Shown piece by piece: positions 9,120-15,221 of a DNA stretch of 64,000 nucleotides (positions within the stretch are counted from its first letter, which is position 1; each line of letters opens with the position of its first letter). The position numbers were made by a program, and so were the translations under genes. The stretch is from Franzmannia qiaohouensis (GTDB lineage Bacteria > Pseudomonadota > Gammaproteobacteria > Pseudomonadales > Halomonadaceae): positions 372,001-436,000 of the forward strand of contig NZ_JARWAM010000001.1 of assembly GCF_031451695.1 (NCBI RefSeq), written 5' to 3'. The notes under the pieces were generated by a model, which searched no databases, was not told the DNA's origin, and saw only the letters and a program-made list of their open reading frames with translations.

Positions 9120-10060
9120 AGGGCCACCTCCTGCTGGCACCGCGCCAGGTCGTTGAAGTCAGTACAGGCACAACCGGAGCAAGGGAAGCGCGGCCAGGTC
9201 AGGTCTGCGCGGATCGCCTGGGCGGCGGATCGGCCTGCCGTGATGCCTGGGTTGCCTTCGGTGCGGTGGTCGTTATCGGCGGCCACGGTGATGGCCACCC
9301 CGGAAGGGAGGCGCTGGCGTAAGTTGCGGCCCACGGTCGCCAGGTTGTTGGCGGTCATCGCGGCTACTACCGGGCAGCCGGTTGCCTCATGCAGTGTGGC
9401 GGCGGTGGCCCAGCCCTCGCACAGGTATACGCGCCCAGCGCCAGCAAGGCGGCCTACCAGGGAAGCGGCGCCCTTGAGCCGCGCGCGGGGAAGGAAGCGC
9501 TTTCCGCCATCAGGGTGGATGCGCTGCAGGTTGACCAGCACGCCATCACAGAACAGCGGCACCAACAGCACGTCGCCATGCTGGCGCAGTCCATGGGGGG
9601 CGGTGCCTTTGGCTTGCAGGTAGGGGTGATGGTGGCCTGCCGGCTGGGCGGCGGCCCATAGATGGCGAGCTCGCAGGGCGGCTTCGGCGTGATCTCGCTG
9701 GCGCTGGGCATCTCGTTCTCGCCGCGCGCGCTCGGCGGCTTGCCGGGCCTGCTCTGCGGCGACGGGGTCATGCTCGCCGGCAAGCGTCACGGTCTGTTGC
9801 TCTCCGGTGTGCCAGTAGCCGAACACTGCTACTTCGGGCGTGGGGCAGACATACCAGCCGGCCAGGTTGCCGCGGCGCTTGTCGGGAGCATCGAAGCGGT
9901 GAACGCCGCCATCGGCATGGATCACCAGGCCTGTGACGCCGCGGCCGGCCAGCGCCTCGGCCAGCGCGGTGGTGATGCTATGATGATGGGGTGCGTTGTG
10001 CGCGCACGTTTGTCCCAGTGCCCGGCCCTTATGGCCGGGCGCTCTCGTCTCAGCTCTCAC
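9116..10060 (-). CDS. Toprim-domain primase of the integrative element
   Basis: A 314-residue protein with a C-terminal Toprim fold, as in phage and satellite primases that make RNA primers. The Toprim signature is visible as VYLCEGWATAATL (catalytic Glu) and, about 55 residues on, the VAADND acidic motif. The last residues include a Cys-x-x-Cys-x-Cys cluster (CSGCAC). I placed the start at GTG 10060 because a strong GGAGGAGG lies 8 nt upstream; ATG 10084 would overlap the previous gene more and has no such site. It overlaps the preceding 75-residue gene by 11 nt and the DUF3987 gene by 4 nt. Confidence 0.85.
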   Translation of the reverse strand: MRAETRAPGHKGRALGQTCAHNAPHHHSITTALAEALAGRGVTGLVIHADGGVHRFDAPDKRRGNLAGWYVCPTPEVAVFGYWHTGEQQTVTLAGEHDPVAAEQARQAAERARRERDAQRQRDHAEAALRARHLWAAAQPAGHHHPYLQAKGTAPHGLRQHGDVLLVPLFCDGVLVNLQRIHPDGGKRFLPRARLKGAASLVGRLAGAGRVYLCEGWATAATLHEATGCPVVAAMTANNLATVGRNLRQRLPSGVAITVAADNDHRTEGNPGITAGRSAAQAIRADLTWPRFPCSGCACTDFNDLARCQQEVAL

Positions 10061-10277
10061 GGAATGGGCCTCCTCCATCGGCATGGGCGATTTCCAGAGC
10101 GTTGAAGATGCCGCGCATGGCGGCGCCTATCTGCCCGGTGGCATCGGCCAGCGGTTGGTGGTGGGCCTGGGGCTCGCCAGCATCAGCCATGGCCTGAGCG
10201 ATGATCTCCAGTCGGTTGCCCAGCGCCAGCAAGTCGCTGGCGCTCTCCACCAGCACGGCGGCTTGTTCGTGAGTCAT
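10050..10277 (-). CDS. Small hypothetical protein, element operon
   Basis: A 75-residue, mainly helical protein with no recognised domain. GGGAGGG is placed about 6 nt before ATG 10277, and the gene overlaps both neighbours (4 nt upstream, 11 nt downstream), as is usual for compact element operons. It may be a small accessory factor of the replication module. Reality as a gene is supported by the ribosome-binding site and packing rather than by similarity. Confidence 0.6.
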   Translation of the reverse strand: MTHEQAAVLVESASDLLALGNRLEIIAQAMADAGEPQAHHQPLADATGQIGAAMRGIFNALEIAHADGGGPFRES

Positions 10278-10573
10278 GCCGCACCCTCCCCGGTGGCCTG
10301 CGTGTCCAGGTGATTGGCCACGCAGGCCAGCGCAAACGCCATGCGATCGGCGATGGTTCCCTCTCGGCAGCGGGTGGTGATGACGGTTGGTGAGTCGGGG
10401 GCGAAGGTGGCGTCAATCGCGGGATCACTATTGCCTAGCAGGTCGACGCGCTCTGCCAGCAGACAGGCGTCAGGCCGGCCAGTGGCCTTGAGCGCTGTCT
10501 GCCAGTCTCGGGCGGCCACATGCTTGTGCTCGCCAGTGCGTGCCAGGTGGACGGTGAAGGTGGCCAGGCTCAT
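10274..10573 (-). CDS. Small hypothetical protein, paralogue of the 11938-12258 product
   Basis: A 99-residue protein of unknown function, clearly related to the 106-residue product at 11938-12258. Both share VHLARTGE near the N-terminus, then RPDACL, ERVDLLG and TTRCR blocks in the same order, and end in a helical segment with CVA. The pair marks an internal duplication in the element. It overlaps the AlpA-like gene by 4 nt (ATGA) and the 75-residue gene by 4 nt, so it lies in the primase operon. Conserved Cys and Arg residues suggest a folded domain, not just a linker. Confidence 0.75.
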   Translation of the reverse strand: MSLATFTVHLARTGEHKHVAARDWQTALKATGRPDACLLAERVDLLGNSDPAIDATFAPDSPTVITTRCREGTIADRMAFALACVANHLDTQATGEGAA

Positions 10574-10869
10574 GACGCGGCCCTGCCCGCCTCGGCCGTG
10601 CTGCCATAGGTATCGCCATCGGCCAGCCAGTCCAGGACATCCTTGAGTCGGTAACGGACGGTGCGGCCACGTTTGACGAAGCGTGGGGCCGGGCGGCCTA
10701 GCAGGCTGCCAGTGGTGCGTGCCTTGCGGGCGGTGGCTGGTTGGGCGGGAATCAGGCCAGGGAAGACGGCGGACTCTGGCAGCTCGATTAGTGCCGGGTC
10801 GAAGCCGTCGCGGTAGCGGGCCAGGGCATTGGCCAGAATGTCGCCGGGGGGTTGTGTCTTGGTGGGCAT
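10570..10869 (-). CDS. AlpA-like helix-turn-helix regulator or excisionase
   Basis: A 99-residue protein whose C-terminal half has the look of a short winged-helix DNA-binding protein of the AlpA/excisionase type (GRPAPRFVKRGRTVRYRLKD, then VLDWLAD). Such proteins switch excision or replication genes of satellites. A strong AGGAGG lies 7 nt before ATG 10869, and a perfect inverted repeat (10942-10969) lies about 75 nt upstream. It is the first gene of the operon leading to primase and helicase, a typical regulator position. Confidence 0.65.
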   Translation of the reverse strand: MPTKTQPPGDILANALARYRDGFDPALIELPESAVFPGLIPAQPATARKARTTGSLLGRPAPRFVKRGRTVRYRLKDVLDWLADGDTYGSTAEAGRAAS

Positions 10870-10941
10870 TGAAGAGCCTCCTAAATCCGGTGGTTGCCGG
10901 TCGTGGCTCTTCTAGGCTGGTATATGGTCTTGGAAGATCAG

Positions 10942-10969
10942 TCCCAGAAAGTCAGGCGAAATTCTGGGA
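10942..10969. promoter_or_regulatory. Inverted repeat, candidate operator of the element's primase operon
   Basis: The 8-bp arms TCCCAGAA (10942-10949) and TTCTGGGA (10962-10969) are perfect and 12 nt apart, about 75 nt upstream of the AlpA-like gene and just beyond the stop of the 245-residue gene. The layout fits an operator for a dimeric regulator. A weak minus-strand promoter (TGGGAC, then TATACC after 16 nt) overlaps it. Confidence 0.5.
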
Positions 10970-10975
10970 TACCGA

Positions 10976-11713
10976 TTAACGCCTGCTTTTAGGACTCTTG
11001 AGAACGCCGAACATGACGGCGGACAGGTATAGGTCAGAACTCGTGTAAGCTGACTCTACTTTGGTCTTGCTCACCTTCTTGAAGCCTTCATCAGCCATGA
11101 CGGCGGCCGCAGCCGTGTAGCCGGTCCCAGACCTCGGGAATTGCTCGGGATCGGCCGTATGCAGCTCATGAAACCGCTCGGCTATGTCTTTGTATTCCTC
11201 TTCCTTGCACCGGCTCCTCACGGCCTGCCCGCTGTTTGGGCTGATAGCACCCTCGCCGTAGTGCTTCACCAGCTCTTGGGCATACTCGATAAAATGCCGG
11301 TCTATCTCGCTTGTGCTGGAAGATGACGGTGGGAATCCTCGGTATCGGGAGTAGCCATGCTCTGCCAGCGCCAGCCGCAACGGCTCACGTGGGTAACGCG
11401 CTTGATATACCTGCCGGACACTCTGGATCGTCTCGCGGTGGATTTCCCACACAGACGCGCTGCCCACCAGATCATGGCTGCCTGTCTGCATCATGTGCGA
11501 CAGCAGTGCCAGCCCCACACGCGGAAAGCTATCAAACCTCCATCTGCCGGCAGATTCGGGCAGCACGTTATCGGGATCTTCGGTTATGCCAGGCGCCAGC
11601 TCCTCAAGGCGATTTTCCAAGGCGCGCAGCGCATCAATTGCTGCGCTCACCAAGGCATCATCGCGCTGCTTGTCATGCTCGCTGTAGCGGTTTGCCTTCA
11701 GCTCGTCATCCAT
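10976..11713 (-). CDS. Hypothetical protein of the integrative element
   Basis: A 245-residue soluble protein without a recognised domain. It has a charged, helical N-terminal half (about residues 1-60), a central region rich in aromatic residues, and a basic C-terminus with FKKVSKTKVESAY. The start is ATG 11713, with GAGGAGG 7 nt upstream; a longer frame extending upstream is low-complexity and lacks such a site. It ends 107 nt before the AlpA-like gene and so belongs to the integrase-proximal gene set, possibly as a transcriptional or immunity function. No function is assigned. Confidence 0.7.
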   Translation of the reverse strand: MDDELKANRYSEHDKQRDDALVSAAIDALRALENRLEELAPGITEDPDNVLPESAGRWRFDSFPRVGLALLSHMMQTGSHDLVGSASVWEIHRETIQSVRQVYQARYPREPLRLALAEHGYSRYRGFPPSSSSTSEIDRHFIEYAQELVKHYGEGAISPNSGQAVRSRCKEEEYKDIAERFHELHTADPEQFPRSGTGYTAAAAVMADEGFKKVSKTKVESAYTSSDLYLSAVMFGVLKSPKSRR

Positions 11714-11895
11714 GGGCGCACCTCCTCGGGCTGGCGCTGGGCTCGGGCGGCACGGTGGGCTACCAGGGCCAGGTGGTGTTGATCGGTCGCCGGCTGGCCG
11801 GTGCTGGCGCCAGCACGGAACAGCCGGCCGGTTTCCGCAATCGTCCGCAACGCGTCCGCAGGCGGCGCGGCCGGCAGCGGTGCGGGTTTCCGCAA
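11698..11895 (-). CDS. Possible small protein overlapping iteron cluster C (doubtful)
   Basis: A 65-residue open frame with a TTG start, in the gap between two better supported genes, overlapping the 245-residue gene by 16 nt. It is rich in Ala, Arg and Pro, and its first codons coincide with TGCGGAT-type repeats. There is no convincing ribosome-binding site. It may be real, since otherwise 224 nt would be empty in a compact element, but the repeats alone could explain the open frame. Confidence 0.25.
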   Translation of the reverse strand: MRKPAPLPAAPPADALRTIAETGRLFRAGASTGQPATDQHHLALVAHRAARAQRQPEEVRPWMTS

Positions 11896-11913
11896 TTCCG
11901 CAGCATCCGCAGC
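11833..11913 (-). repeat. TGCGGAT iteron cluster C
   Basis: Six units of the form TCCGCA or TTCCGCAA (TGCGGA on the minus strand) are clustered here in the opposite orientation to clusters A and B. They lie in the gap between the two genes at 11713 and 11938. They are looser in sequence and spacing than in clusters A and B. Confidence 0.5.
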
Positions 11914-11937
11914 CGACCGGTGCCAACGTGTTGCGCC

Positions 11938-12258
11938 TCAGGCTCGGACGGCTCCCGCCAGCTCCTTATCCAGATAGTCGGCCACGCAAGACAGGGCGAA
12001 CGACACGCGCTCGACGTCGGTGCCCTGCCTGCAACGGGTGGTGATGGTGGTGGGGGTGTCGGGATCGAAGGTGACGTCAATCGTAGCGCCACTATCGCCC
12101 AGCAGGTCGACACGCTCTTCTATCAGGCAGGCGTCGGGCCTGCCGGTGACCTTAAGCGCCTCGCGCCAGTCCTGGGCAGGCACCAGCAGGCGCTCACCGG
12201 TACGGGCCAGGTGTACGGGGTAGGTGGTCAGGTGATCGGTGTTCATCCGTTGTTGCAT
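11938..12258 (-). CDS. Small hypothetical protein, paralogue of the 10274-10573 product
   Basis: A 106-residue protein of unknown function with the same block order as its paralogue (VHLARTGE, RPDACLIEERVDLLG, TTRCRQGT, then a helical Cys-containing end). The start at 12258 is supported by GAGGAG 8 nt upstream. It sits between the 96-residue gene and the iteron cluster, outside the primase operon, so the two copies are in different transcription contexts. This could reflect a regulatory pair, or an ancestral tandem duplication later split by insertion of other genes. Confidence 0.75.
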   Translation of the reverse strand: MQQRMNTDHLTTYPVHLARTGERLLVPAQDWREALKVTGRPDACLIEERVDLLGDSGATIDVTFDPDTPTTITTRCRQGTDVERVSFALSCVADYLDKELAGAVRA

Positions 12259-12298
12259 ATCGGTATCTCCTCGTCAGCTATTGCGTGTGTTCTCGGGC

Positions 12299-12589
12299 TT
12301 ATCTACCGCCCGCTAATCGCTCTTGTTCTATGTGGTCGAGCAGATACTGTCGATCGTCTGCGAAGAGCTCCAGGTAATCACCGACCATTGTCACAGCTAG
12401 GCAAAGGCCGCCGATGTTGCCAGGATCAATGGGGTGATCTGGATCACTCATAACCTCACCCAAGCTGCGGAGGGCGCAGGTTGCCCGGCTGATTTCATAA
12501 GTGAATTTGCTTACCTCCTGCTGGGCAATGTCCAGGTCAGAGGCTGGCGCGGGGTTGGTACTGCTGATCATGGTAGTCTTGTTGGGCAT
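12299..12589 (-). CDS. Small hypothetical protein downstream of the integrase
   Basis: A 96-residue acidic, helical protein with no recognised domain. I chose ATG 12589 because AAGGAG lies 8 nt upstream; a longer frame beginning at 12640 would overlap the integrase end. It lies 13 nt after the integrase stop and 40 nt before the next gene. It shows no helix-turn-helix that would make it an excisionase. Confidence 0.65.
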   Translation of the reverse strand: MPNKTTMISSTNPAPASDLDIAQQEVSKFTYEISRATCALRSLGEVMSDPDHPIDPGNIGGLCLAVTMVGDYLELFADDRQYLLDHIEQERLAGGR

Positions 12590-12602
12590 GTCGGCATCTC
12601 CT

Positions 12603-13988
12603 TCAGTGGTTGCCGATGTGTATGGCCCCGGGGTGCTCAATCACCCCGGGGCCTTCTTGTGCCGCCTGATCGGCGGCGGAATCATGACCCGGCGCCAGCT
12701 TGACGAACGTCTCGACAGCATCGCGGGAGTGGTCAGGCCGCAGGTGGGCGTAATACTTGATCGTCGTTTGAATGTCGGCGTGGGCCATCAACTTGGAAAC
12801 GGTCAGCAGGTCAACGCCTGCCATGACCAGTTGGCTGGCGAAGTTATGTCGCAGGCTGTACAGCAGCAGGTCACCAGGAAGGCCGGCCAGCTTGCGGACG
12901 GTAGCCCACGGCTTCTGCATGGCCTTCTTGTCCATGCGTTTACCGTTGCGCCCTGACGGGAATACCAGTCCGGTCTTGGGCTCGCCCTGCTGCTGGTGCC
13001 AGGTCTTGAGCACGTCAACAGCGGCAGTGGAAAGTGGGAAGGTCTGAGGCTCGGGGCGGTGGTGGGCTGTCTTCTCTACCACCTTGCGGACGGTGCGGAA
13101 GGCCAGATTGACGTGATCCCAGCGCAGGCCGAAAAGGTCGCCAGGCCGGAATCCAGTGAAGTACATCAGCGTGATGAACGGCGCGACGTGATCTACATAG
13201 GCCAAGCCATCCAGGTCGGGCAGATACGCCTTGCCATGGGCTCGGCTGCTGCGGCGCTGGATGCGCTTGTTATCTTGGTATGCCGCCAGGCCAGCAAACA
13301 GCGCTTCGACCTCCTCGGCTTCGAGGTAGCGGCGCTGGGATGCCTGCTCGGCCATCTCCTCATCGCTCATGGCCGGCCGCTGTAGGCTTATTCGCGCCAG
13401 CGGGTTGGTGGGTATCACATGACGCTCGGCCGCATGCGCCAGCAGCGTCTTGAGCGCGCCAAGGTGGCGACGGCTGGTGCTGTGTGCCTCACCCTTGGCC
13501 TCTCGCTCGCCCTGCCAGCGCTCGACGTCGCCGCGGGCAATCTCGCTCATGGGTTTATCGAGCCAATCGACGAACGCTCTACGGATGCGCTGCAGGGTCG
13601 CGGTGCCGTCTTTCTTGCGGCGCTGGGTAACGGTGTAGGGGCCATCCAGGTAAGCGCCCAAGGTCTGCTGCTGCTGGCGCTTCTCCTCGGACTTGGCCTC
13701 CTCCATCACCGCGCGGGGGTCGCCTCCCTGGGCAACGATGCCCAGCACCTCGGCGGCGTCCTTGCGGCCCTTCGCGGCGGTCATGTTGCCGACGCCATAA
13801 CGGCCAAGGGTCTGCACGCGGCGCTTCCCTGACAGGTTGTAGTAGGACACTCGCAGCGATAAACCACGCTTGCCGGCGCGGACGTGGTAGCCGGGTTCTT
13901 CGCTATCCCATACCTCGGCGCCCTCGGGCAACTCCTTGGCGAGGCGCTCCAGCACCCTTGTCGTAAGCCGCTCTGTTTTATTGCCCAT
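12603..13988 (-). CDS. Tyrosine-type site-specific integrase
   Basis: A 461-residue phage-type integrase. It has an N-terminal arm-binding domain (about 1-90), a SAM-like core-binding domain (about 110-210) and a C-terminal catalytic domain. Catalytic residues are visible: Arg in TGFRPGDLFGLRW, the YSLRHNFAS motif (Arg, with Tyr where many members have His), the His in LMAHADIQTT and the nucleophile in KYYAH. I placed the start at ATG 13988; longer options upstream run through the arm-like repeat and lack a good ribosome-binding site. It lies next to attR and reads inward, the usual arrangement. The true start remains uncertain. Confidence 0.93.
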   Translation of the reverse strand: MGNKTERLTTRVLERLAKELPEGAEVWDSEEPGYHVRAGKRGLSLRVSYYNLSGKRRVQTLGRYGVGNMTAAKGRKDAAEVLGIVAQGGDPRAVMEEAKSEEKRQQQQTLGAYLDGPYTVTQRRKKDGTATLQRIRRAFVDWLDKPMSEIARGDVERWQGEREAKGEAHSTSRRHLGALKTLLAHAAERHVIPTNPLARISLQRPAMSDEEMAEQASQRRYLEAEEVEALFAGLAAYQDNKRIQRRSSRAHGKAYLPDLDGLAYVDHVAPFITLMYFTGFRPGDLFGLRWDHVNLAFRTVRKVVEKTAHHRPEPQTFPLSTAAVDVLKTWHQQQGEPKTGLVFPSGRNGKRMDKKAMQKPWATVRKLAGLPGDLLLYSLRHNFASQLVMAGVDLLTVSKLMAHADIQTTIKYYAHLRPDHSRDAVETFVKLAPGHDSAADQAAQEGPGVIEHPGAIHIGNH

Positions 13989-14005
13989 ACCCGTGGTCTC
14001 GGTTT

Positions 14006-14028
14006 CCAGGTTCCAAATAGGTTCCATG
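14006..14028 (+). repeat. 23-bp repeat near attR, candidate integrase arm site (copy 2)
   Basis: Identical to 4953-4975. It lies 18 nt upstream of the chosen integrase start, so integrase binding here could also repress its own gene. The AT-rich stretch up to attR also contains AAACAAT and ATTGTTT arms. Confidence 0.6.
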
Positions 14029-14155
14029 AACAGGATATACCGGGCGCTGAGTGGCAACAAACAGGAAACAATAATATATATCTAATGCATTGTTTTTATT
14101 GGGTATAATTGCCGTTTGTTGTTTCTGTTAGTGTATGGTGAAATATGGAAAGAAC

Positions 14156-14203
14156 GCCCTCCGAAGGCAGGGGTCGAAGGTTCGAATCCTTCTGGGCGCG
14201 CCA
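14156..14203 (+). repeat. attR, 48-bp copy of the tRNA-Arg 3' half
   Basis: A perfect copy of 4841-4888, forming a non-functional tRNA 3' fragment. Host DNA resumes at 14204. Confidence 0.95.
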
Positions 14204-14212
14204 CTATTCCGA

Positions 14213-14237
14213 GGGTCTACGGTTCCGCCGTAGGCCC
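14213..14237. terminator. Stem-loop at the end of the LysR gene, probable ancestral tRNA terminator
   Basis: Arms GGGTCTACGG and CCGTAGGCCC (one G-T pair) surround a five-base loop, with TTCCTCGTT following on the plus strand. It overlaps the last codons of the minus-strand LysR gene and lies 10 nt beyond attR. Before insertion it would have been the terminator right after tRNA-Arg. Confidence 0.55.
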
Positions 14238-15128
14238 TTCCTCGTTGTGGGATCCCACCAGCCTTTCAAGCAGGTATTCATGCATCGCCTCACAGGCAGG
14301 CGAGAGGCTTTGTCGTGCCCGGCGCAGCAGGCCAATCTGCCGCTCCAGCCTGGGCGTGGAGAGGGGGACGAAGCGCAGCCGCTCATGCTCCTCCTGGAAG
14401 GCTAGGCGCGGCAGGGTGGTGATGCCGATGCCGGCCTCGAGCATGGCGGTCAGGGAGATCATGTTGGAAATATATAGCGTGCTCTCGACCAGTAGCTCGG
14501 CGGCGGGGGAGCCCTCCAGCAGTCGCGAGGTGCCGTTGCTGATCAAGGGATGGCCGATCAGTGCCTGCCAATGCAGCTGATCATGATTGGCCAGGGGGTG
14601 ATCGTCGCGGCACACCACCCCTATCTCGTCCTGTAGCAGGGGGGTGAAGTTCAGCGCCTCGTCGGGCAGCCATATGCTGGTAATGCCGAGTTCCACCTCG
14701 CCCCTGAGTACCATCTGGTTGACCCCCTCGGAGTGGCCGTCCTGAAGGCTGATCTCGATGCCGGGATAGTCGTGCACGAAGCTGGCCAGGATGGCAGGCA
14801 TCAGCCGGCTGGCCACTGAGGGGACCGCGGCGATATCGACACGACCCACCTGGGCGCTCGCCAAGGCCATTGCGTCGCGGCTCAGGCGGTCGTGATGGGC
14901 TACCAGCTCGCGAAAGCGCGGTTCACACCAGTGTCCGAAGGGGGTAAGTAATGTTTGGCCGTTGCCCTTCTCGAACAGCCGCTGGCCAAGGCGGGACTCC
15001 AGATCGCGTACCGCCATGGAGATGGCAGGCTGGCTGCGATGCAACTGCTTGGCGGCGGCATGGAAGCCGCTGTGATCGATGATCGCCAATACATAGCGGA
15101 GCGGCTGGATCTTGAGTTCTGGGAGCAT
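14217..15128 (-). CDS. LysR-family regulator of the adjacent aldehyde dehydrogenase/BCCT operon
   Basis: A 303-residue LysR-type regulator. The N-terminal winged helix-turn-helix is visible (HSGFHAAAKQLHRSQPAISMAVRDLE, split as two halves of the usual motif), followed by the effector-binding domain from about residue 90 (VGRVDIAAVPS). The protein is divergent from the aldehyde dehydrogenase gene with 93 nt between, the classical place for a LysR regulator controlling its neighbour. An inverted repeat at 15143-15165 lies in that gap. The effector is probably the operon substrate or an intermediate. The gene ends only 13 nt from attR, so it was next to the tRNA before the element inserted. Confidence 0.88.
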   Translation of the reverse strand: MLPELKIQPLRYVLAIIDHSGFHAAAKQLHRSQPAISMAVRDLESRLGQRLFEKGNGQTLLTPFGHWCEPRFRELVAHHDRLSRDAMALASAQVGRVDIAAVPSVASRLMPAILASFVHDYPGIEISLQDGHSEGVNQMVLRGEVELGITSIWLPDEALNFTPLLQDEIGVVCRDDHPLANHDQLHWQALIGHPLISNGTSRLLEGSPAAELLVESTLYISNMISLTAMLEAGIGITTLPRLAFQEEHERLRFVPLSTPRLERQIGLLRRARQSLSPACEAMHEYLLERLVGSHNEEGPTAEP

Positions 15129-15142
15129 GGTAAGATTTTTTG

Positions 15143-15165
15143 ATCAATTTTTATAATTTATTGAT
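15143..15165. promoter_or_regulatory. Inverted repeat, candidate LysR binding site
   Basis: ATCAAT and ATTGAT arms are 11 nt apart in an AT-rich stretch between the divergent LysR and aldehyde dehydrogenase genes. The form (T-N11-A inside a longer dyad) fits a LysR-family recognition site. Binding is inferred. Confidence 0.5.
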
Positions 15166-15221
15166 TATCCTTATATTGGTGCCTCTCCTAGGATGATGTC
15201 AACGCTATTCAGGAGATCATC

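Larger units (their letters stand above)
4841..14203. mobile_element. 9.36-kb integrative element in tRNA-Arg(CCG), satellite/plasmid-like
   Basis: The 48 bp from 4841 to 4888 (tRNA 3' half) recur perfectly at 14156-14203, as expected for tyrosine-recombinase insertion into a tRNA gene. An integrase gene lies near the right end and reads inward. All visible genes inside are on the minus strand: integrase, small unknown proteins, an AlpA-like regulator, Toprim primase, DUF3987 helicase-like ATPase and two unknown proteins. No capsid, tail, lysis or conjugation genes are visible. The content recalls replication modules of phage satellites or integrative plasmids (integrase, AlpA, primase/helicase). 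The right end (14035-14155) is much richer in AT than the surroundings. Confidence 0.92.

Noticed and set aside
4841..14203. Complete prophage or defence island
   Set aside because: There are no capsid, terminase, tail or lysis genes and no recognisable restriction, toxin-antitoxin, or other defence genes. Only replication and integration functions can be supported.
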